From positions 62,001-126,000 of the forward strand of contig NZ_NFIN01000002.1 of assembly GCF_002161765.1 (NCBI RefSeq): a stretch of DNA of 64,000 nucleotides, written 5' to 3'. A program made the position numbers and the translations under genes. The stretch's first letter is position 1, and each line of letters starts with the position of its first letter. Shown piece after piece: positions 27,621 to 34,567 of the stretch. This stretch comes from Bacteroides sp. An322 (lineage in GTDB: Bacteria; Bacteroidota; Bacteroidia; Bacteroidales; Bacteroidaceae). Under the pieces are notes generated by a model. The model saw only the letters and a list, made by a program, of their open reading frames with translations. It was not told where the DNA came from and ran no database searches.

Positions 27621-28520
27621 ATGAAAACGATACGTTCTTATTATGTAGCCATTGGTTTGGTGGCATTGTTCGCTTCGTGTAAGGGAGGAAGCGGCGATTA
27701 CGACGCGTCGGGCGTGTTCGAGACTACGGAAGTGACCGTTTCCGCGCGAGGTACGGGCGAGATTATGCGCTTCGACATCGAGGAAGGGTATCAGGTAGAG
27801 GCCGGGCAGGCGGTGGGATACATCGACACCATCCAGTTGCATCTGAAGAAGGAGGAGTTGCTGGGGAATCTGATGGCTACGGACAGCCGCCGTTACAACG
27901 TTAGCCGGCAGATAGCTTCTCTCCGGCAGGAGATAGCCACGCAAAAGCGTGAGCGGCTACGCTACGAGAATTTGGTACGTGAGAAAGCGGCGAATCAAAA
28001 GCAATTGGATGACATTAATTCTGGGCTCGCCGTACTCGAGAAGCGGCTCGCGGCGCAGGTGGAGACATTGGAGAACAGCAACCGGAGCGTGAGCGGAGAG
28101 GTGCTGATGTTGGAGGCGCGAATCGCTCAGATTGAGGATCAGATCGCGAAATGCGTGATTACGAGTCCCGTGCGGGGGACGGTTCTCTCGAAATACGCCG
28201 AACAAGGAGAGTTGGCGGCGCAAGGGCGCAGCCTCTTCAAGGTGGGCGACTTGAGCGATATGTATCTGCGTGTCTACATCACCGCTCCTCAGTTGACAAC
28301 GTTGAAAGTAGGTCAACAGGTGAAGGTTTACGCCGATGAAGATGAGGACGGACGCCGCGAGTACATGGGTACGGTGTCATGGATTTCGGATAAGGCGGAG
28401 TTTACCCCGAAGACGATTCAGACCCGTGACGAGCGTGCCAACTTGGTTTATGCCGTGAAGGTGGCGGTGAAGAATGACGGATACATCAAGAAAGGGATGT
28501 ATGGGGAGATGAAATTATGA
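27621..28520 (+). CDS. HlyD/YbhG-like membrane-fusion lipoprotein
   Basis: A 299-residue periplasmic adaptor linking ABC permeases to the TolC-like channel. It begins with a lipoprotein signal (lipobox FASC), then an N-terminal half of the lipoyl domain (GTGEIMRFDIEEGYQVEAGQAVGYID), a coiled-coil hairpin (about 75-170, with SLRQEIATQKRERLRYENL), the second lipoyl half (VITSPVRGTVLSKYAEQGELAAQGRSLF) and a beta-barrel (about 205-295). Its last four bases overlap the ATPase gene (ATGA), indicating translational coupling. Known relatives such as E. coli YbhG work with two permeases and ATPase domains, as here. Confidence 0.9.
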   Translation: MKTIRSYYVAIGLVALFASCKGGSGDYDASGVFETTEVTVSARGTGEIMRFDIEEGYQVEAGQAVGYIDTIQLHLKKEELLGNLMATDSRRYNVSRQIASLRQEIATQKRERLRYENLVREKAANQKQLDDINSGLAVLEKRLAAQVETLENSNRSVSGEVLMLEARIAQIEDQIAKCVITSPVRGTVLSKYAEQGELAAQGRSLFKVGDLSDMYLRVYITAPQLTTLKVGQQVKVYADEDEDGRREYMGTVSWISDKAEFTPKTIQTRDERANLVYAVKVAVKNDGYIKKGMYGEMKL

Positions 28521-29419
28521 GCGCAGTAATAGTAGACCAGTTATACAAATCTTACGGCAAGACGCGCGCGCTGAATGGCGTGAGTTTTTCCGTGGACGAG
28601 GGCGAGCTGTATGGCATTATCGGGCCTGACGGAGCGGGGAAGTCGACGCTTTTCCGCGTTCTCACCACCCTGATGCTCGCCGACAAGGGACAAGCGCAAG
28701 TGATGGGATACGACGTGGTGAAGGACTACCGGAAGATACGCGATATCATCGGGTATATGCCGGGAAAGTTCTCGCTCTATCAGGATTTGACGGTGGAGGA
28801 GAATCTGCGGTTCTTCGCCACGGTGTTCAATACCACTATCGAGGAGAATTACCACCTGATCGCGGACATTTACAAACAGATTGAGCCGTTCAAGCACCGG
28901 AAGGCGGGCAAATTATCAGGCGGGATGAAGCAGAAGTTAGCGTTGAGCTGCGCGTTGATACATAAGCCGAAGGTCTTGTTCCTCGACGAGCCGACAACGG
29001 GTGTCGACCCCGTCTCGCGCAAGGAGTTTTGGGGAATGTTGCTTAAACTGAAGCGGCAGGGTATCACGATTTTGGTCTCGACGCCTTATATGGACGAGGC
29101 GAGCTTGTGCGACCGCATCGCGCTGGTACAAGCGGGCGAGTTCTTGCAGGTAGATACGCCGCGTAGCGTCGTAAGCCGTTATCCCGCTACGCTCCTCGCC
29201 GTACGTTCGGGCAAGATGCACCGCTTGTTGGGCGATTTGCGGGATTATCCGCACGTGAACACTTCGTTCTCGTTCGGCACGGCGTTTCACGTTACGCTGC
29301 GCGAGGGAGGTTCGCCCGATGATTTAAAAGCCTATCTCATGCAAAAGGGTCATTCCGATGTAGCGATACAGGCGATTCTGCCTTCGGTAGAAGATTGCTT
29401 TATGTTGTTAAGTAAATAG
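28517..29419 (+). CDS. ABC exporter ATPase, first subunit
   Basis: A 300-residue ABC ATPase. It shows Walker A GPDGAGKST (36-44), the signature LSGGMKQKLALS, Walker B VLFLDEPTTGVDP and the switch region STPYMDEA. It overlaps the membrane-fusion gene by four bases and is followed one base later by a second ATPase gene. In E. coli YbhF the two ATPase halves are fused in one protein; here they are separate. It powers the export of an unknown substrate by the two permeases downstream. Confidence 0.92.
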   Translation: MSAVIVDQLYKSYGKTRALNGVSFSVDEGELYGIIGPDGAGKSTLFRVLTTLMLADKGQAQVMGYDVVKDYRKIRDIIGYMPGKFSLYQDLTVEENLRFFATVFNTTIEENYHLIADIYKQIEPFKHRKAGKLSGGMKQKLALSCALIHKPKVLFLDEPTTGVDPVSRKEFWGMLLKLKRQGITILVSTPYMDEASLCDRIALVQAGEFLQVDTPRSVVSRYPATLLAVRSGKMHRLLGDLRDYPHVNTSFSFGTAFHVTLREGGSPDDLKAYLMQKGHSDVAIQAILPSVEDCFMLLSK

Positions 29420-29420
29420 G

Positions 29421-30170
29421 ATGGTTATGGAAGAAAACGTTATTTACACCCGCGAGCTGACCAAACGCTTCGGGACGTTTACCGCTGTCGACCGCATTTC
29501 GTTCAACGTGAGGCGGGGCGAGATATTCGGCTTCTTGGGAGCGAACGGGGCGGGGAAGACCACCGCGATGCGCATGCTTTGCGGACTCAGCGTGCCCACC
29601 GCGGGCGAAGGGCGCGTGGCTGGCTTCGATATCGCCACCGAGGCGGAGGAAGTGAAGAAACACATCGGTTATATGAGCCAGCGGTTCTCGCTTTACGAGG
29701 ATTTGAAAATCTGGGAGAACTTACGTCTTTTCGGCGGCATCTACGGGATGAAGGATAAGGAAATAGCCCGGAAGACGGACGAGATGCTCACCGATTTGGG
29801 ATTCGAGTCGGTGCGCGATACGTTCGTGCGTGCTCTGCCGCTCGGCTGGAAGCAGAAACTCGCGTTCTCGGTCTCCATCTTCCACGAACCGCGTGTCGTC
29901 TTCCTCGATGAACCCACCGGAGGTGTCGACCCCGTCACCCGCCGCCAATTTTGGGAGTTAATCTACCGCGCGGCGGACAGAGGCATCACGGTTTTCGTCA
30001 CCACGCATTACATGGATGAGGCAGAGTATTGCGATCGCGTCTCTATCATGGTGGACGGGCGGATTGAGGCGTTGGACACGCCCGAGCGGCTGCGCGCCCG
30101 CTTCCAAGCCGCCACGATGGACGAGGTTTTCCAGCAATTGGCGAGAAAAGCTGTCCGTAAGTCAGATTAA
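29421..30170 (+). CDS. ABC exporter ATPase, second subunit
   Basis: A 249-residue ABC ATPase with Walker A GANGAGKTT (40-48), Walker B VVFLDEPTGGVDP and the H-loop TTHYMDEAEYCDR. The signature is LPLGWKQKLA rather than LSGGQ, a form I recall from the second half of YbhF-like proteins, so it is probably a family trait and not decay. It starts one base after the first ATPase gene (an ATG at 29427 is an alternative). It should pair with the first ATPase to form the nucleotide-binding dimer. Confidence 0.92.
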   Translation: MVMEENVIYTRELTKRFGTFTAVDRISFNVRRGEIFGFLGANGAGKTTAMRMLCGLSVPTAGEGRVAGFDIATEAEEVKKHIGYMSQRFSLYEDLKIWENLRLFGGIYGMKDKEIARKTDEMLTDLGFESVRDTFVRALPLGWKQKLAFSVSIFHEPRVVFLDEPTGGVDPVTRRQFWELIYRAADRGITVFVTTHYMDEAEYCDRVSIMVDGRIEALDTPERLRARFQAATMDEVFQQLARKAVRKSD

Positions 30171-30175
30171 AAAGC

Positions 30176-30301
30176 AAACGCAGAGACGCAAAAGCGCAAA
30201 GAATTATTTTTTAGAGAAGGCAAAATCCGCAAAAGTCACCCTTCTCTGTGCGCTTCGCTCTCTCGAAAAAAGAAACTCTGCGCTTTTGCGTCTCTGCGTT
30301 T
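30176..30301. repeat. Intergenic hairpin family A, copy 2 (inside the export operon)
   Basis: A 126-bp element between the second ATPase gene and the first permease gene. The arms open AAACGCAGAG and close CTCTGCGTTT with three 8-bp units each. The core has AGAGAAGGCAAAA facing a TTCTCTGTGCGCTTCGCTCT-type segment. It is the only gap of this size before the permease start at 30316. Confidence 0.88.
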
Positions 30302-30315
30302 ATAAAAGAAAAAAT

Positions 30316-31419
30316 ATGAAACAATTCCTATCATTTGTACGAAAAGAGTTCCGCCAGATATTCCGCGACCGGCGCACCTTGCTTATCCTGCTCATCATGC
30401 CGCTGATGCTGGTGCTGCTGTTGGGCTACGCCATCAAGACGGAGCTGAACGACGCGCGGGTGGCGGTGTTCGACCCGTCGAAGGACACGGAGACGCGCCG
30501 CGTCATCGAGCGGATTCAGGCGAGCGAATATTTTACCGTAGTCCGCGAACTCGATTCGCCCGATGAAATCGGCGAGGTGTTTAAAAGTGGCGATATCGGC
30601 CTCGTGGTGGTCTTTAGCGAGCGTTTCGCCTCCGATATGCCCAGCGGCGAGGCGAGTATCCAGCTGATAGCCGACGGAACCGACCCGAACCAAGCGTCGC
30701 TCCTGACGAGCTACGCGCAAGGCGTGCTCTCCTCCTATCAAGCCGAACTGTTGGAGCAAAGCCGCGTACCGACGCGCATCGACGTCGTAACGCGGATGCT
30801 CTACAACCCGCAAGGCGAGAGCGCGTACAATTTCGTGCCCGGCGTAATGGGCGTGGTGCTGATGCTCATCTGCGCGATGATGACCAGCGTCTCTATCGTC
30901 CGCGAGAAGGAGACGGGAACCATGGAAATCCTGCTCGCCTCCCCGATGCGGCCTATCCACATCATCCTCTCGAAGATGACGCCTTACTTCACGCTATCGG
31001 TGACCAACGTCGTCACGATACTCCTCCTCGCGGTGTTCGTGATGGGTGTCCCCATCCGCGGGAGCCTGCTGTGGCTGGCGGTGGTATCCGCGGTCTTCAT
31101 CGTCGTGGCACTGTCGTTGGGTTTGCTTATTTCCACGCTGGTCGACTCGCAAATGGCGGCGCTTCTCGCTTCCGGCGTAGGGCTGATGATGCCCACGCTG
31201 GTCTTTTCAGGGCTGATATTCCCATTAGAGAGCATGCCCGCGGCGTTGCGCTGGATAGCCGACCTCATTCCCGCCCGTTGGTACATCTCGGCGATGCGTA
31301 AGATAATGATTCAGGGCGTGGACGCGTCGTGTTTCGCCGTCGAGCTATGCGTGTTGCTTGCGATGGCGGCGGTGCTGGTCGCTGTCGCGTGGAAGAAGTT
31401 CAAGATACGCCTCGGATAG
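30316..31419 (+). CDS. ABC-2 type export permease, first subunit
   Basis: A 367-residue ABC-2 permease. I started it at the ATG at 30316; the frame is open a further 100 codons upstream, but that part overlaps the ATPase gene and the repeat and does not look like protein. It has a membrane helix near the N-terminus (LLILLIMPLMLVLLLGYAI), a large extracytoplasmic domain (about 45-170) and five helices in the C-terminal half, with the REKETGTMEILLASPMRP motif between. This is the YbhS/YbhR layout. The gene is strongly G+C-rich (42 of 60 bases in 31021-31080). Confidence 0.92.
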   Translation: MKQFLSFVRKEFRQIFRDRRTLLILLIMPLMLVLLLGYAIKTELNDARVAVFDPSKDTETRRVIERIQASEYFTVVRELDSPDEIGEVFKSGDIGLVVVFSERFASDMPSGEASIQLIADGTDPNQASLLTSYAQGVLSSYQAELLEQSRVPTRIDVVTRMLYNPQGESAYNFVPGVMGVVLMLICAMMTSVSIVREKETGTMEILLASPMRPIHIILSKMTPYFTLSVTNVVTILLLAVFVMGVPIRGSLLWLAVVSAVFIVVALSLGLLISTLVDSQMAALLASGVGLMMPTLVFSGLIFPLESMPAALRWIADLIPARWYISAMRKIMIQGVDASCFAVELCVLLAMAAVLVAVAWKKFKIRLG

Positions 31420-31663
31420 CACTTGCAGAAAATTATAAGTGTCATCCGAAGCGGGGACAGTGCTTACAGAAAATTTTAAGCGTTGTCCCCGGCGGGGACA
31501 GAGCTTGCGGAAAATTATAAGTATCGTCCCCGCTGGGGACAGGACAAATCCTACAGGATAAGCACTTTCCCCGCCGGGGACGGAGCTAATCGGGACGGAT
31601 AAGCACTTTCCCCGCCGGGGACAGGATAAATCCTGCCGGATTAGCGTTGTCCCCGCTGGGGAC
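31418..31663. repeat. Six-copy tandem repeat with exact 41-bp period
   Basis: Six units begin at 31418, 31459, 31500, 31541, 31582 and 31623, each 41 bp and each ending GGGGAC. Units 2, 3 and 6 carry GTCCCC-nnn-GGGGAC hairpins, units 4 and 5 TCCCC-GCC-GGGGA, and unit 1 has lost its left arm. Units 1-3 share GCAGAAAATTATAAG; units 4-6 share a WATCC-GGAT mini-hairpin and GGATAAGC. The array starts at the permease stop codon and lies inside the export operon, 49 bases before the next gene. Confidence 0.9.
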
Positions 31664-31711
31664 GGGCAATAAAGAATTGAATAACTTAAGGACTCAAAAA
31701 ACTGGGAACGT

Positions 31712-32827
31712 ATGCTGAAATATTTATTGGAAAAAGAGTTCAAGCAGATACTTCGCAACAAATTCTTGTCGAAGCTGATATTTGTGATGCCGATTATGAC
31801 GATTGTGATATTTCCTTTCGTTACGAATCAGGATGTGCAGGACGTGAAACTGGCGGTGGTCGACCAAGACCACAGCCCTCTATCGGAAAGGCTGGTGCAA
31901 AAAGCGTCCGATTCGGGCTACTTCCGCCTCGCCGACGTGTCGCCCACCTACGAGGAGGCGATGCGGAGCGTTGAGACGGGCGATGCGGACATCGTGTTTC
32001 AGATTCCGCAGGATTTTGAGCGCGACCTCTATCGGGACGGGGCGGCGCAGGTGCTGATTGCTGCCAATTCGGTGAACGGCACGCGGGGAGCGTTGGGGGC
32101 GCAATACCTCGCGTCGGTCGTTAGGGATTATAATCAGGAGATACGTCCGCTTTCGGGCGGGGCGAATACCTCGGCGGTCGCCGAGCTTCTGCCTGATGTG
32201 CGCATCCGTTACCGCTTCAATCCCGAATTAGAGTATAAGGTCTTCATGGTGCCCGGACTGATTATGATGTTACTCACCATACTGGGGTGCGCCTTGACCG
32301 CCCTCAACATCGTGGGCGAGAAGGAAGCGGGAACTATCGAGCAAATCAATGTGTCGCCCGTGTCGAAGCGTCTGTTTATTCTCGCCAAGCTGATGCCCAA
32401 TTGGATTATCGGTTTCATCGCCCTCGCCTTCGGAATGACCTTCGGATGGCTGGTGCACGGTGTAGCGCCCGTGGGGAACTTGCTGACGATTCTGCTCTTT
32501 ACGCTCGTCTACGTATTTGTAACGACCGGCATCGGCATGGTCATCTCCAACTATTCCGACACGATGCAGCAGGCGATGTTCGTGATGTTTTTCTTTCTGG
32601 TGATTATGATGTTGACATCGGGGCTCTTCACGCCCGTGGAGAGTATGCCCCTGTGGATGCAGCGTGCCACTGCCATTAATCCGTTGCAGTATTTCGCCGG
32701 GGCGATGCGCCTTGTTTACCTGAAAGGAAGCGGTTTCGCCGAGATGCTTTCCCCGTTCGGCTGGCTCTGCGGCTTCGCCCTCGTGTTCAATGTCTGGGCG
32801 GTGGTGAGTTATAAGAAGAAGAGTTAG
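31712..32827 (+). CDS. ABC-2 type export permease, second subunit
   Basis: A 371-residue ABC-2 permease and the partner of the preceding one. It has the same design: N-terminal helix (FVMPIMTIVIFPFVT), extracytoplasmic domain (about 45-175), then five helices with the motif GEKEAGTIEQINVSPV in the first cytoplasmic loop and a glycine-rich GLFTPVESMPLWMQ segment. The two permeases should form the heterodimeric membrane core of the exporter. It is separated from the first permease by the 41-bp repeat array and followed by a family A element. Confidence 0.92.
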   Translation: MLKYLLEKEFKQILRNKFLSKLIFVMPIMTIVIFPFVTNQDVQDVKLAVVDQDHSPLSERLVQKASDSGYFRLADVSPTYEEAMRSVETGDADIVFQIPQDFERDLYRDGAAQVLIAANSVNGTRGALGAQYLASVVRDYNQEIRPLSGGANTSAVAELLPDVRIRYRFNPELEYKVFMVPGLIMMLLTILGCALTALNIVGEKEAGTIEQINVSPVSKRLFILAKLMPNWIIGFIALAFGMTFGWLVHGVAPVGNLLTILLFTLVYVFVTTGIGMVISNYSDTMQQAMFVMFFFLVIMMLTSGLFTPVESMPLWMQRATAINPLQYFAGAMRLVYLKGSGFAEMLSPFGWLCGFALVFNVWAVVSYKKKS

Positions 32828-32830
32828 TTT

Positions 32831-32961
32831 AAACGCAGAGACGCAAAAGCGCAGAGTATTATTTTCTGAGAAGGCAAAGAACACGGAGGTTTTGATATTT
32901 CTCTCTGTGTCCTTTGCTTTCTCTCCAATAAATAACTCTGCGCTTTTGCGTCTCTGCGTTT
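32831..32961. repeat. Intergenic hairpin family A, copy 3
   Basis: A 131-bp element between the second permease gene and the converging RNA methyltransferase gene, whose stop codon begins at 32963. The arms open AAACGCAGAG and close CTCTGCGTTT. The core (GAGAAGGCAAAGAACACGGA) faces a CTGTGTCCTTTGCTTTCTCT segment, a second stem conserved with copy 1. Confidence 0.88.
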
Positions 32962-32962
32962 A

Positions 32963-33763
32963 TTATTTCCTTAACTCCCAAAAAGCAACGGCGGATGCGG
33001 CGGCTACGTTGAGCGAGTCCACTCCGTGCGCCATTGGGATGCGTACCGTATAGTCGGCTTCGGCGATAGTGTCGTGCGGAAGCCCGTCGCCTTCGGTTCC
33101 CATAATCAACGCCAGGCGAGGCTCTTGCTTCAGGACGGGCGCATCGAGCGGAATGGAATCATCGGAGAGTGCCATTGCGGCGGTGCGGAATCCCAAGCGG
33201 CGGAGGTCGGAGAGCGGCGTGTCTATCCATGTCCACGGGATGAGGAACACCGACCCCATTGATACCCGCACGGCACGGCGGTTCAGCGGGTCGCACGAAT
33301 CGGGAGTAAGCAATACGGCATCGATGCCCAATGCGGCGGCAGAGCGGAAGATAGCTCCGATGTTGGTGGTGTCGGTCACTCCTTTAATAATAACGATGCG
33401 CCGCGCGTCCTCGCATATTTCTTCCACGCTTTTCATCCGTGGGCGGCGCATGGCGCAGAGTACGCCTCGTGTCAGGACGTATCCCGTCAGGCGGGCGAGC
33501 AATTCCCTTTCGCCTGTATAGACTGGAATGTCCGGGCATCGGGCGAGAATGTCGGAAGCGTCTCCCGTGAGGTGTTTCCGTTCGCAAAGGAGTGCTGTAG
33601 GTTCGTATCCCGCATCCAGCGCTACGCGGATGACTTTCGGGCTTTCGGCGATAAACACGCCTTTCTCAGGTTCTAACCGGTTGCGCAGTTGAGCTTCGGT
33701 CAGGGTGCTGAACACGTCCGCTCCAGGCTGGTCCAGCGAAGTCAGTTCGATGAGTTTATTCAT
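32963..33763 (-). CDS. SpoU/TrmH-family RNA 2'-O-methyltransferase
   Basis: A 266-residue SPOUT RNA methyltransferase. The N-terminal substrate-binding part (about 1-90, RNRLEPEKGVFIAESPKVI) is followed by the SPOUT domain with motif 1 GVTDTTNIGAIFRSAAALG, motif 2 LALIMGTEGDGLP and motif 3 IPMAHGVDSLNVAAASAV, which form the trefoil knot that binds S-adenosylmethionine. It methylates ribose in rRNA or tRNA; which nucleotide cannot be read from sequence. It is separated from crcB by a family B hairpin. Confidence 0.92.
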   Translation of the reverse strand: MNKLIELTSLDQPGADVFSTLTEAQLRNRLEPEKGVFIAESPKVIRVALDAGYEPTALLCERKHLTGDASDILARCPDIPVYTGERELLARLTGYVLTRGVLCAMRRPRMKSVEEICEDARRIVIIKGVTDTTNIGAIFRSAAALGIDAVLLTPDSCDPLNRRAVRVSMGSVFLIPWTWIDTPLSDLRRLGFRTAAMALSDDSIPLDAPVLKQEPRLALIMGTEGDGLPHDTIAEADYTVRIPMAHGVDSLNVAAASAVAFWELRK

Positions 33764-33785
33764 ATTTATTTCTTGTGGTTTTGTT

Positions 33786-33891
33786 GAAACGCAGATTAAC
33801 GCAGATTTTCGCAGATTATAAATCGTTTTTTATCTGTGCAATCAGTGGTGAAAAATAAAAAACCGCGTTAATCTGCGAAAATCTGCGTTTC
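33786..33891. repeat. Intergenic hairpin family B, copy 2
   Basis: A 106-bp element between crcB and the methyltransferase gene. Left arm: three 10-bp units of ACGCAGATTN; right arm mirrors them and closes CTGCGTTTC. The centre has ATCTGTGCAATCAGTGGTGA followed by AAAATAAAA, also seen in copy 3 and at 21302. Confidence 0.9.
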
Positions 33892-33896
33892 AAAAA

Positions 33897-34283
33897 TCAT
33901 TTTCCGTGAAGCATTGTTCCTGCCCAGCCTCCGGCGAAAGCCGCCGCCACGCCCAATGCCACGCTTAGGGTGACGTAGAGCAAGAAGGTGCCGTAATTGC
34001 CTTGTCGGATGAGCGTCATTCCTTCGTGGCTGAAGGTGGAAAAGGTGGTGAATCCTCCGCAAAGTCCCGTGGTGAGGAAAAGCCGCGTCTCGTCGGACAA
34101 ATTGAATCGGGCGGAGAGGACATAGAACATTCCGATAAGGAAACTTCCGAGGATGTTCACGCTGAGCGTAGCCCACGGGAAGAGGAAGGGCGAAATGCGT
34201 CCGTGCATCGCCGCCTGCACCCCATAGCGCATCAGGCTTCCGAGTCCTCCTCCCAAGAAAACGGTTATCAGTATTTTAGTCAT
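33897..34283 (-). CDS. crcB: Fluoride exporter CrcB/FluC
   Basis: A 128-residue membrane protein with four hydrophobic helices. It matches the FluC dual-topology fluoride channel: GGGLGSLMRYG at the N-terminus, WATLSVNILGSFLIG in helix 2, and TTGLCGGFTTFSTFSHE in helix 3, which holds the sodium-binding and phenylalanine-box residues. A single gene implies a homodimer inserted in both orientations. It removes fluoride from the cytoplasm. A minus-strand promoter lies at 34428, so transcription must pass through a family B hairpin; I found no fluoride riboswitch motif in the leader. Confidence 0.95.
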   Translation of the reverse strand: MTKILITVFLGGGLGSLMRYGVQAAMHGRISPFLFPWATLSVNILGSFLIGMFYVLSARFNLSDETRLFLTTGLCGGFTTFSTFSHEGMTLIRQGNYGTFLLYVTLSVALGVAAAFAGGWAGTMLHGK

Positions 34284-34297
34284 AATCGGTTGAGTTA

Positions 34298-34401
34298 AAA
34301 ACGCAGATTAACGCAGATTTTCGCAGATTATCAATTGTTTTTAACCTGTATCACCAGTGGCGAAAAATAAAATCCGCGTTAATCTGCGAAAATCTGCGTT
34401 T
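34298..34401. repeat. Intergenic hairpin family B, copy 3
   Basis: A 104-bp element in the crcB leader, 14 bases before the start codon. The arms are three 10-bp units (AAACGCAGATTA first) and their mirror. The centre contains ACCAGTGGCGAAAAATAAAA, the family B core. Confidence 0.9.
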
Positions 34402-34427
34402 CAATAATTCATTAAGTTTTTCGGGCG

Positions 34428-34435
34428 CAAAGGTA
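34428..34435 (-). promoter_or_regulatory. Promoter -7 box for crcB
   Basis: Reads TACCTTTG on the minus strand, a full TAnnTTTG match about 145 bases before the crcB start. Confidence 0.6.
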
Positions 34436-34520
34436 CGAAAATATCTTTTCGGAAATCTCCCTTTCAGAGGCTTCTATGAAAAATCACCGTTCTTTCTCGC
34501 TTTATCCCAAATATTTATTG

Positions 34521-34528
34521 TAACTTTG
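34521..34528 (+). promoter_or_regulatory. Promoter -7 box for pheT
   Basis: TAACTTTG, 39 bases before the pheT start at 34568. Confidence 0.6.
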
Positions 34529-34567
34529 CGCATCAAAAATAAGGAAATATACAAAAAACATACCTAT

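Noticed and set aside
29421-30170. A dead ATPase because its signature is LPLGW and not LSGGQ
   Set aside because: Walker A, Walker B and the H-loop are intact, and this signature form fits what I recall of the second half of YbhF-like proteins.
30016-30315. A 100-residue N-terminal extension of the first permease
   Set aside because: It overlaps the upstream ATPase gene and the family A element in another frame and does not resemble protein; the membrane helix begins right after the ATG at 30316.
31418-31663. A CRISPR array, because of regular spaced palindromic units
   Set aside because: The whole 41-bp unit is repeated, including the parts that would be spacers, and there are no cas genes. 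The similarity of the supposed spacers rules it out.
34284-34435. A fluoride riboswitch in the crcB leader
   Set aside because: No GG-nGATGG and paired TTCGCC pattern in the right order was found; the leader is filled by a family B hairpin.
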